DNA of 64,000 nucleotides from positions 42,834,928-42,898,927 of the forward strand of contig CM069455.1 of assembly GCA_035610835.1 (NCBI GenBank), written 5' to 3'. Below are positions 1 to 9,700 of the stretch, piece after piece. The translations under genes and the position numbers were made by a program. The notes below the pieces were generated by a model. The model had not been told where the DNA came from and did not search any database. It worked only from the letters and a program-made list of their open reading frames with translations. Source of the DNA: Ophiura sarsii. Lineage: Eukaryota > Echinodermata > Ophiuroidea > Amphilepidida > Ophiuridae. The stretch's first letter is position 1; every line of letters starts with the position of its first letter.

Positions 1-227
1 CATTCTTCGCAAAAGGTCTTATAATATATCCTTAAATTTGCTGTTCATCACAGAAATTATAGCAAAATCTGTCAAATATGTAGAAAAATTAGAGTTTTCT
101 GGTAAAAACATTGGTCCATTCCCCCCCCCCCCCCTCCCCAAATTGGTAAATGTTTGGGTCAATTTTCATTTTGCTGGTAGCACATCCCTACCAAAAATGT
201 GTCTGAGTGACCCCTCCCCCATTCGTG

Positions 228-475
228 GTACTCTCTAAATGTAAAAGAGTGGTTTTCCACTCTTTCAAAGAGTTAAACGCAGGACAACATGTTTTTGAGT
301 GGAAAAACACTCTAAAGGATTTTATATGACAATGTTCCACTCTATTGAGAGTGAAAAATTAACTTTCACACTCATTTTAGAGTGGACATTTTCCACTCCA
401 AAATGGGTTGTCCTGCGTTTCACTCCCTTCAATCCTTTTCGAGTGAATTTCCACTCGTTTTACATTTAGGAGTAC
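228..475. mobile_element. Short foldback element (MITE), ~248 bp
   Basis: The two ends are inverted copies of one another: GTACTCTCTAAATGTAAAAG on the left, and a sequence reading TTTTACATTTAGGAGTAC on the right. The interior has further inverted pairs built on AGTGG/CCACT and on a GCAGGACAAC/GTTGTCCTGC pair. There is no open frame of note. This is the signature of a non-autonomous terminal-inverted-repeat element. No clear target duplication was identified, so the superfamily is not assigned. Confidence 0.7.
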
Positions 476-480
476 ATTGG

Positions 481-880
481 TCACAACAACTATACAGTTT
501 CCTAGTGCGTTATGGCAAACCAAACACTGTTGGCAGTCAAGTTAAGCAATAACTCACTGCTGACGAGAATGTTAGGCAAATCCACACTGCTACTAGTATA
601 CTAGCAAAGTAAGGCCAATTGCCTGTAATATTATTGTTACTGCCAGTAAAGTTAGGCAATTATACTATTTTTCCAGTAAAGCAATTGCAATGCAAGTTAG
701 TCAATTGTATGCTTTTCCAGAACAGATTGGAGATTACAAACTGTTGCGGGCAAAGTTAGGTTAATCTACGTACTTTTGTTGGTAAATATAGGAAATTGCC
801 TACTGTTGTCAGTAAAGTTAGTCAATTGCACTTTTTGCAAAAACAAAAATAGACCATGATAATTAATTTGTAAAAATATT
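481..880. repeat. Degenerate tandem repeat built on GTAAAGTTAGGCAATT
   Basis: The motif GTAAAGTTAGGCAATT and close variants recur every 30-60 bases with drifted spacers containing ACTGTTG. Similar copies appear at about 1786-1890, as a homogeneous array at 2340-2640, and at about 4600-4690. This looks like one old satellite interrupted by later insertions. Confidence 0.65.
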
Positions 881-1135
881 TATTGGTCTGAGTGGACTTC
901 TGATAATTTTAATCAAAGTTGGAAAATGTTCCATCACAGTGGGTTGGTCTCATGTAAAAGGGGCACTGAGAGATTGCTGAGAAAAATGAAATTTGGAAAA
1001 AATGAATTGTTTCAATAGATAAGGTATTTAGGAACCCTGAAGTGTAATAGTTTATTGGAAACGGGTTGAATGATGGTGCTAGACAGAAATTCGGTTGAAG
1101 CAATTCATGCGGTGAGTCAGTGGTACTGATAAGGC

Positions 1136-1488
1136 CACAAAAAAAGAGTTGACTTGCCCTTTCCGACCGACCCGAATTTTCGGAAATCTAGGGTCGCTAT
1201 TTTATTTTTATTTTTTTTCAAAAAAACAAAACAAAACAAATTGAAAAAAAAATTAGGATTTTTTTTGAAAGAAGCACATAACAATGAAGAAAGATGAAAA
1301 CATGTTTTTTGAGTAGTATCTGCTTGTTTAAAAAATCAAAAAAAAATCAAAAAAAAAAAAATCAAAAAAAATCTTTAAAACGTGTATTTGTGCAGTAAAT
1401 TTTCAAAAAATTTCAAAAAAAAAAAAAAATCCGACCGTCCGACCCTGACTTTGACCCTGAAAGGGCAAATCAACTTCTTTTTTTTTGC
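1136..1488. mobile_element. A-rich foldback element with GCCCTTTCCGACC ends
   Basis: The left end reads AAGAGTTGACTTGCCCTTTC and the right end GAAAGGGCAAATCAACTTC, an imperfect inverted pair. The middle is dominated by runs of A. No coding sequence is seen. The fragment at 13632-13690 (CCCGACCCGACAC) may be a relative, but that is weak. Confidence 0.55.
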
Positions 1489-1785
1489 CTAATAATGTTG
1501 ATGTGATCTACATCGAAATGACAAAATCATGAAACTGTAAACGTTAGACAGCGAATTAAGGCAACAGTTTCAGATGGTAGTTAATTATGCCCAAGTATTA
1601 CGTAGGTGCAAAAAGGCGCACTCCAATATGGATCTCTCAGTGCCCTTTTAAGGTCAACCTACCACACCCTTCTTCCACTTGTCATACAGGCACCCATCGG
1701 GCCTTCGCCTAAACCTGCGCATGCAAAGTTCAATAGATATCAGCAAAGTGAAATATTGCCAGTCAAGGTAAGCGTTCATATTTGG

Positions 1786-1890
1786 TTACTACAAAGTTAG
1801 GCAATGCTACACACTTTTGGCAGCAAAGTTAGGCAGTTGCATGCAGTTAACAAAGTAAGGCAATTCTGTACTGGTTCAACAAAAAAGCAA
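1786..1890. repeat. Block of the GTAAAGTTAGGCAATT-type repeat
   Basis: Three or so degenerate copies of the AAAGTTAGGCAAT motif lie immediately before the foldback element that starts at 1895. The same motif resumes immediately after that element, which suggests the element landed inside the repeat. Confidence 0.6.
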
Positions 1891-1894
1891 TTAA

Positions 1895-2283
1895 GGGGGC
1901 TGTCAAGTGTCGTTTTATGAATTTGTCAAGCACTGTAACTTTCAAACTATTTATGTGTTGTACATAAAAGTATACACTTTTTTGAATGAAATGAGTCGGG
2001 GAATCCATTTTTCGTATCAAAAATCGTGATTTTTATATTTTTGCCCAAAAATGCCTCTTTTTTGCCTAAATTTTATTAACAACCTAACAAAATAATTTTT
2101 AGGTAAAAAATTCTAAAATTTTACAGAAAGCATCTTAATTCAATTATCTAGGAACAGTTTTTTTTTTTTGCCTTTAAAATTTTTAGTTTTGAAATTATTG
2201 ACCAAAAAGTGCTAAAAATGTGAATTTTGGGATTGAAAGTTACAGTGCTTGACAAATTCATACAACGACACTTGACAGCCCCC
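1895..2283. mobile_element. 389-bp foldback element with TTAA-type target
   Basis: The ends are long inverted repeats: GGGGGCTGTCAAGTGTCG on the left and CGACACTTGACAGCCCCC on the right. The match continues inward through GACAAATTCAT/ATGAATTTGTC and a GCACTGTAACTTTC pair. It is flanked by TTAA at 1891-1894 and TTAG at 2284-2287, which fits a TTAA target duplication with one change. TTAA targets are known for the piggyBac and Kolobok superfamilies; which applies here is inference. The interior is AT-rich and non-coding. Confidence 0.75.
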
Positions 2284-2339
2284 TTAGGGTAATTGCAAGT
2301 AGAGTTGGCAATGTTGGTAACAAATTAATTGATAACACT

Positions 2340-2640
2340 CTTCTCTTGCAGTAAAGTTAGGCAATTATACAGTGTGCACACTCTTCTCTTGCAGTAAAGT
2401 TAGGCAATTATACAGTGTGCACACTCTTTTCTTGCAGTAAAGTTAGGCAATTATACAGTGTGCACACTCTTTTCTTGCAGTAAAGTTAGGCAATTATACA
2501 GTGTGCACTCTTTTCTTGCAGTAAAGTTAGGCAATTATACAGTGTGCACACTCTTTTCTTGCAGTAAAGTTAGGCAATTATACAGTGTGCACACTCTTTT
2601 CTTGCAGTAAAGTTAGGCAATTATACAGTGTGCACACTTT
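2340..2640. repeat. Tandem repeat, 41-44 bp unit, about 7 copies
   Basis: The unit contains CTTGCAGTAAAGTTAGGC followed by AATTATACAGTGTGCACACT. Copies are nearly identical and differ by 2-3 bases in length. It is a recently amplified version of the degenerate repeat on either side. There are no variable spacers, so it is not a CRISPR array. Confidence 0.9.
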
Positions 2641-2644
2641 CAAA

Positions 2645-3530
2645 ACTTTGCAAGTGAAACTAATGATGTAGTCTCTGATGTAACTAATGGCGTGGGAAAA
2701 GTGTACTTAGGTCCAAGATACTGGTATACCAGTATCGTCCAATACTAGAACATGAAAGGTGACAGCCAGCAGGGAGGTCACGCTGCATGTCAGATTTTGT
2801 TATACGCAAGAAAACAATGGAGTCTCAGTGATTGCAATATTTGCTAGAAATAGCTTCGGAAAATGGCCTATTTGGGCATCTCAAAAATTGAGAAACGTGT
2901 TAAAAATCATGTAGAATTTTAGAGGAGGGTCATAAGCATCTGCAGAACGGTAAAATGTATAGTATTAAACACGTTTTGCGCCCAAATTTATGTCGTAAAA
3001 TGTTGGAAAAGTCACGTATTGAAAATCTGTGGTCTTCGAAATTACAGGAATCCTAACTCATTCTAAACCTCACCAAATCATGAAATGAACCCTCGTCTAC
3101 AAGAAAGTCCGTGTACGTATTGCTCTATCTGCTTGGAGATAGCGAAGACCACGCAAACATCATTGCTTCATACAACGGAATGAAATCCGCCATAGAGATT
3201 ACATAGCGAAAATCGTAGAGATTTGCACTGCAGTCCTCTGTGTAGGGAGTGTAGACAAAAGCAAGGTCGTTTGGCTATTTTGTTTGTGCATGTTTGTAAC
3301 GACTGACCCCGTTTAACAATCTTCATAGCTTTCATATAGGGCTTGGGTGACCTAACTATTGACTGGTGAAATATAAAGAAAATAATAGAAACAAATATGT
3401 TTCTTCAAATCATATCTTGTGATTACAAAGTCCGATTACTTTCAACGTGGTATCATATCAAAGCTTTAAGTCATACCAATAACTCAGATTTGACTTGGGC
3501 CTCCAACATGTCCATTTTGACATGATGGGT
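2645..3530. other. Non-coding stretch, nothing recognised
   Basis: There is no open frame with recognisable content and no clear repeat. The sequence is AT-rich with stops in all frames. Confidence 0.5.
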
Positions 3531-3532
3531 CA

Positions 3533-3794
3533 CATATGAGACCTGTCACCACAAAATGAGCGTTAAGTCGCCAGTGTGCATTAGGAGATATGGTCTAATG
3601 AACATGCCAAAAAAACAATACAAAACAAAGGAATTTTTGTCTTACAATTTGATTTTTGATCAGGAATACATTGAGGAATTATGACATGTTGCATATCATT
3701 TTAAAGCTTGTTTTCTGGGCATTCTGAATCTGGATACACCTCAGAATCTAATTTTCCGACTTAACTCTCATTTTGTGATGACAGGTCTCATATG
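3533..3794. mobile_element. 262-bp foldback element, CATATGAGACCTGTCA ends
   Basis: The left end CATATGAGACCTGTCACCAC is matched in inverse at the right by ATGACAGGTCTCATATG. Next to these, AAAATGAGCGTTAAGTCG pairs with CGACTTAACTCTCATTTT. There is no coding capacity. A partial relative (AATGAGCGTTAAATCGCCAG) lies at about 57720-57785. Confidence 0.7.
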
Positions 3795-4047
3795 TACAAA
3801 TTTGAATAATATCACATAATATTGCTTTAAGTTTGATAATTGCTGTAGAAGTACTGATGTAACTGCATAACTGCTTTGTTGCCTCTACAATAGGCCCACA
3901 CAAATCACAAGGCACATGGTAACACAGCAAAGTTTCAATTCCCAGGCTGTAAGCCCTGTGATTTATTTGGACACACTGCTAAGGTAACAAATAATTGTAT
4001 TACGTGGCACTGCTATAGCAAATTTCACTGCTGCTACCCGTTATAGT

Positions 4048-4403
4048 TTAAAGGCAGATGACCCGATTTTCATCTTGATGTTTTCTATTTTACATGAAGG
4101 GTCATCCTTAAAATTGTTGCATTCCAAAGTTTGAGTTGCATAACTCCAATGGTTCTATTTTTAGAAGTGCAAGGTCTAAAGATATGTGCCCATTGAGTAG
4201 TACACAGACTGGTTGGTGGTTAACCACCTTTGGCAGTAATTCACCATATTTTAGCCTATAATTTCCAAATGAAACATTTCTGGCCCCTAATATTTTACAG
4301 ACATAATGAGAAAAAATATGGGGATTCTTGTGATACAAAAATTACTTGATGTGAGAAAAAAAATCATAGCCCCCAAAAAAGTGATCTGGTCGTCTACCTT
4401 TAA
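4048..4403. mobile_element. TTAA-type MITE, family copy 1
   Basis: It begins TTAAAGGCAGATGACCCG and ends with an inverse reading CGTCTACCTTTAA. The interior contains GATGTTTTCTATTTTACATG and a GTTAACCACCTTTGGCAGTA segment. The same interior and ends occur at 58688-59051 (same orientation) and at 16821-17177 (opposite orientation), so three copies of one family lie in this window. TTAA abuts both ends, compatible with a piggyBac- or Kolobok-type target. Confidence 0.8.
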
Positions 4404-4599
4404 TCAGTTCCAAATTGGCAATAATTGCGAGACTTGTATTTGTCCTTGCGCAAGAAGAATCCATGTTGTGCAAATTTATTGGGTTAAGTTTGCATTTGCG
4501 AAACATAACCAGGTATCAGCGAACGGTGGGCAAGTAGGTTTTCTATTTGTGCCCGCAGATAAATATTAGCCTCAAAATGTTCGCTAATTTGAAACTGAT

Positions 4600-4690
4600 T
4601 GAACTATAGGCAATTCTACACACTTTGGCTTGTAAAGTAAGGCAAAATTGCTTACTGTTGCTAGTAAAGTTAAGTCATTTGTACTGTCGT
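4600..4690. repeat. Last block of the GTAAAGTTAGGCAATT-type repeat
   Basis: Two or three drifted copies (GTAAAGTAAGGCAAAATTGC, AGTAAAGTTAAGTCATTTG) lie just before a run of 19 G residues. Confidence 0.55.
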
Positions 4691-4720
4691 ATATTTCACG
4701 ATGGGGGGGGGGGGGGGGGG

Positions 4721-5525
4721 GAGTTCCCATAAAAAGTACTATTGCCCTGTGATGAGGAACGTGTACGCCGAGCGCGGGTTACTAATAATTGCCCGAAAGT
4801 ACTGCGCCAAAGTGTTCCATTGTTTTGCTCACTGACCGACCAATCAAATTAACGCCTCACGCCCCTAAACTGAATATTCATGAGGAAACACGATTAAAGC
4901 TTATTTCTGATTGGTTGTATGATTAAAATGTTAATGAGGGGATGACCCGACTTGGACTGTTTCAATAACTAAGAAGGGGTTGACAAAATAAACAGAAAAC
5001 TAATTAATTATTAGCAAGATTATATCGGTACAAATCAACGATTTGGATAAAATATGTATCTTTTTCAGTAATGAATGAGAATAATGACTGCTTAACAACT
5101 GTTTTCGTGAATTTGTTTTGAAATCCTCAGGTTTTGTTCTGGTCATTCGGAATTGTCCCTCGGGGGCTACGCCCCTCGGGACAATTCCTCAGACCAGAAC
5201 AAATTCACGAAAACAGTTGTTACGCAGTCATTATTCTCTAAATAGTAGCTTTTTTAAGGGAATTATTTCCCTGCACACAGTATTTTCATGAGCATTATCT
5301 TTTGTTCATCAAAGAATTTTATGTTATATAAAAAAAAAATTGCTCTATATTTGTTTTATATAACACAGAGAAATATTCCAGTCATTTGAAATTCTTCGAT
5401 AAATAAAAGATAATACTCACATAAATCCTCTTGAAAACAATCTCAAACACTGGGGAAAAGTCCCCTAAATACTTACTACTTCCCCCATAGCTCCTCATCA
5501 CAGAGCAATCCTTTTTTATGGGAAT
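4721..5525. mobile_element. ~800-bp inverted-repeat element next to a G19 run
   Basis: The left end TTCCCATAAAAAGTACTATT and CCCTGTGATGAGGA are matched in inverse at about 5492-5525 (TCCTCATCACAGAGCAAT, TTTTTTATGGGAA). A smaller, tighter hairpin lies inside it at 5078-5238, and a second weaker pair at about 5290-5410 (ATTATCTTTTGTTCATC... / ...AAAAGATAATACTC). This is probably a foldback element with internal inverted repeats or a nested one. Confidence 0.6.
5078..5238. repeat. Hairpin inside the 4721-5525 element
   Basis: GAGAATAATGACTGCTTAAC and AACTGTTTTCGTGAATTTG face inverse copies ending at 5238. The loop side carries the short palindrome AATTGTCCCTCGGGG / CCCCTCGGGACAATT. Confidence 0.75.
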
Positions 5526-5663
5526 TTTTTGCCCTCTTGTAAAATATTGGGGAACTAGTCAGAATATTTCATGTCACATGACGTAGCATCCACCAATCAA
5601 TTGACAGGTATATGTTTATGTGTTACATAATACTCTATATATGGCACCAAACTTGGTAAATAC

Positions 5664-5877
5664 TATACTGTAACTAAAAGTGGACATTTTCGCGAGTGTA
5701 ATTTTTCGCACTTTGCACATTTTGAAAAATGTTGCTTCTTTTTATTTTTGCAAATTTGAACTTCCTTACATGAGACCTACATTCAAACTAAATATATTTC
5801 GCACATTTTAATTTTTGCGCTTGCTGATTTTAGGGCGAAAATGAATGTCGCGCAAAAAATTCCACTTTTACAGTATA
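5664..5877. mobile_element. 214-bp MITE with TACTGTAA...AAAAGTGGA ends
   Basis: The left end TATACTGTAACTAAAAGTGG pairs with the right end CCACTTTTACAGTATA. TA lies at both borders, compatible with a TA target duplication as in Tc1/mariner-type elements. A relative with TACTGTAAAACG lies at 26676-26892. Confidence 0.65.
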
Positions 5878-6018
5878 CTTCATCCCTTCCTCCGATCCTA
5901 CATAAGAACATGACACCAGCGTGCATTCAAATGATACAATTACTTCATTATTTTATTTGGTAAACCGTAAACTACTTCTGCAATGCCTCTTTCAGGGCTA
6001 ATTTATCAGTCTTTAAGT

Positions 6019-6140
6019 CTATGACATACTTCCCAATCGCTCGGAGCGATTTGCCGCTAACGCTCCTTATTTGGTAAATAGCACTCTTTATAAGGAGTGT
6101 AAGCGGCAAATCGCTCCAAGCGATTGTGTAGTATGTCAAT
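6019..6140. repeat. Inverted repeat (hairpin) ~120 bp
   Basis: GACATACTTCCCAATCGCTC and GGAGCGATTTGCCGCT are matched in inverse by AGCGGCAAATCGCTCC, AAGCGATTGTGTAGTATGTC. It lies about 390 bp beyond the MRPS31 stop codon, outside the coding sequence. Confidence 0.7.
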
Positions 6141-6525
6141 TTTGAAATATTTTCTTCAATGACGAATAACAATCTTTTTGTGATCCAATGATTTTAGTCA
6201 AGATTGATCATTCCACCTTTCAAGGACAGTGTATGACGAATAGTAAGCAGCAATGTTCGTCAGTCATTTGTCTTCTACCGACTAGTGCAACCACTATGAG
6301 ACAGACCCCTGTATGTATTAAACCAATGTTTAAGGGCCTACGTGTCTATTTGGGTCAACCAGTGGTTTAAATACTTTTTAGCGGCAAGGCTATTTAGAGC
6401 ACATTCTGCCAAAAGTAGGTGGCCCTATCAGTATATGTTACCATAGGCCAACATTCTCTCAGAGGGCTATTTTGTGAAAAATGGGGCTAATCTCCCTTCA
6501 CCCCTGTGAATTATGAGCCCTATGG

Positions 6526-6782
6526 TCAACCCGTCGAAGCAAAACTAAAGTCCTCCATAATAGCTTTACTCTCCCTAAGCACATCCTCCTTACTCGTGAA
6601 ATACTGACGGAACCAGTCTATGTGTTCTTGTTTCTGTTTGACGGTGAAGTACGGATTCTTGGACAGTCCTACGATGACCAGTTCCATGAATTCCCGGATG
6701 GGACCCGTCTTGGGGAAGTCTTCTATGAGATCGTCTAGCAGGACGTGTTCGTGGAAGCCTATGGCTTGCTCTTCTTCAAAGC
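6526..6782 (-). CDS. MRPS31: MRPS31 exon 7, with stop
   Basis: The acceptor is ACATTTCCCAG|GC. It encodes the most conserved block: EHVLLDDLIEDFPKTGPIRE, GLSKNPYFTVKQKQEHIDWF and RQYFTSKEDVLRES. It ends in a TGA stop at 6526-6528. Confidence 0.95.
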
Positions 6783-9700
6783 CTGGGAAATGTGAGATAA
6801 ATATCAATTACACATAATGGCCCGTATTCTTGTTCGTAGTTAATCACGGTTTTAAGCTAAACACGCGTCTAACTTTGACTTTAGCACATCGTTTAACTAG
6901 ACATAATTCTCGAAAATTTGTTTAATTTAAATACGCGTCTAACTCACTAGCAAGTGTCCAACTTTAAACATGGGTAGTATGGGGGTTTTAAAGCGTGTTT
7001 AACTAAGCTCTCATATACCAACTGTAATCCTTGCTGCAAGCTGATGTTTAGATCGTGTAGTATTAACAATACACATGCTTTTGAGGTATTCCATCGATAT
7101 CTATTGTAATCCATTAGGGCCACAACAAAATAAAATACCTGTATACAGTAACGCACAACAACTCTGGGGACGAAATTCATGGAGTTTAAAACTGTGTTTA
7201 GTCTTGTTCAAAAATGCCATAAAAATCCATAATTTCTGTCTGATATGCAATGTTTTAATCGCAAATTCACCAATCCATATTGCCCATTTGCTCGCTATAC
7301 TTCATGTTAAAAATAGGGACAGCGGTCCCAAATAGGTCGTCCGTTTATATGGGTAGATTAAAAACAAGGTGGATCTCAAACCACAGGCATCTAGAAAGAA
7401 AGAGGTTAGACCACTAGCGGATCCAGGATATAAAAAATAAAATAAACATCCTGGAGTTTGGTTGCAATTGTACTTCACCTGTTTAAATGTAATTAATTTT
7501 ACATATGCAGCTAATTTTACATCTTGACCTTTGACCTTGGTATGTGACCTTTGACCTAATTAACATATGAATGTTTCCATGTTGCATCTGTGACCCAAGT
7601 TTGGTTGCAATTGGTCATTGTATGGAAAAATGAACAAGAGACAAAAAAAAATGAACAAGAGACAAAAAAAAATGAACAAGAGACAAAAAAAAAGTGTACT
7701 AAATTTTACATCTTGACCTCAGATGACCTTTGACCTTTCTATGCGACCGTTGACCTCATTAACATATGCGGGTTTCCATGTTGTATCTATGACTGAAGTT
7801 TGGTTGCAATTGGTCATTGTATGGAAAAGAAATGGAAAAATGTAATCAATTTTACATATGCAGCCATTTCTACATTTACATCTTGACCTCAGATGACCTT
7901 TGACCTTGGTATGTGACCTTTGACCTCATTAACATATGAAGGTTTCCATGTTGTATCTATGACCAAAGTTAGGTTACAATTGGTCATTGTATGGAAAAGA
8001 AATGGACAAATGTCATCAATTTTACATATGCAGCTTGACCTCGGATGACCTTTGACCTTGGTATGTGACCTTTGACCTCATTAACATATGAAGGTTCCCA
8101 TGTTGCATCTATGACCGAAGTTTGATTGCAATTGGACATTGTATGGAAAAGAAATGGAAAAATGTAATCAATTTTACATATGCAGCCATTTCTACATTTA
8201 CATCTTGACCTCAGATGACCTTTGACCTTAGTATGTGACCTTTGACCTCATTAACATATGAAGGTTTCCATGTTGTATCTATGACCAAAGTTTGGTTACA
8301 ATTGGTCATTGTATGGAAAAGAAATGGACAAATGTAATCAATTTTACATATGCAGCCACTTTTACATATACATCTTGACCTCGGATGACCTTTGACCTTG
8401 GTATGTGACCTTTGACCTCATTAACATATGAAGGTTCCCATGTTGCATCTATGACCGAAGTTTGATTGCAATTGGACATTGTATGGAAAAGAAATGGACA
8501 AAACAAAAAGTGTATACCAAATTGTTGAAAAAAGTGTATACCAAATTGTTGACACACACTACACACACACACAGACAGACTACACACGAAGGATGCTGCC
8601 ATAAGGTCTCTTCCTACGGACGACCTAATAAAGGAGTCTGACGCTGCCGGTCACCGCTATGGGGGGAAATTATGTATTGAAAATACACGTGCATACAAAA
8701 TCGTTTTTCCAGCATTACCCAAGATAACACGGGAACCATCGCAAAAATTGCGAAAGTAATTATAAATTATGTCATGGATCTAGCAATGGAAGAGACACTG
8801 TGATTGGTCTTCATATAGTAAACATTACTAGCACAAACCAATAAAAACCGCGCTTATAGAATTTTCGACGCAACGTTTGTTTCAGTTTTGTTGGTTTTGT
8901 TTCGTAATGTTGTGGCCTTGCTTGTGTGTTGCGTGAGAACTTGGACATTGTTCGTAATTTCTAATCGAAATATGGCATCGCAAAATATGCGATGAAGCTT
9001 TGCAGTTGCATCGCAAACATGCTGTCCTGTCACTCGTGTGGAGCATTTTGCGATGCGATCGATACATGTTAATTATGTCGGCCGTTGAGAGAGAACAAGA
9101 CATTGTTGAAGATATTGAACATTGACTGGCGACTAGAATTTTTTGCCTTTAGGGGCCAATGGTTACCAAAGTTCATAAAATTACTGGCGACTAGATTTTT
9201 TCTTTTAGGAGCCAATAGCCCCAAATTATTTTTCCTGTTTACAGGGTTGCCTGTACGATACACATCTTGTTCAATATCAATCAAATATTTCCATTGCTTG
9301 TCTTCTTTTTGAAAATCTCATCTAAGCCTAGATGATATTAACACTTTCCACACGGCTATTAGTTTTACCATATTCAAAACTGTTTTTTCAGAAACCTTTC
9401 CCAACTTGCATAGTCTATCACAAAAATTACTGAACCAATACCATGCATGTTTGTACTTATTCCAATGCATTTCTCATGGTGATTTCAAATATCCTGATGA
9501 AAAGAATTAATTTTGACATTTTTGAAACATTTTATGAAATTTTGGAACTGTCGTCTGCATACGACTACCGCGGTGAAAGGGTTAAGACATTAACATACTA
9601 ATGTGAAATATTTTAATTGACTCCTCACAAAAAGTATCGAGACACTTACACATGATCCAATAATTAACAGCCTAAACAGGTATGGATTAATCGAAGCCAA

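Noticed and set aside
2340..2640. Regular array that superficially resembles a CRISPR array
   Set aside because: Units are fully identical end to end with no variable spacers, and the setting is animal nuclear DNA.
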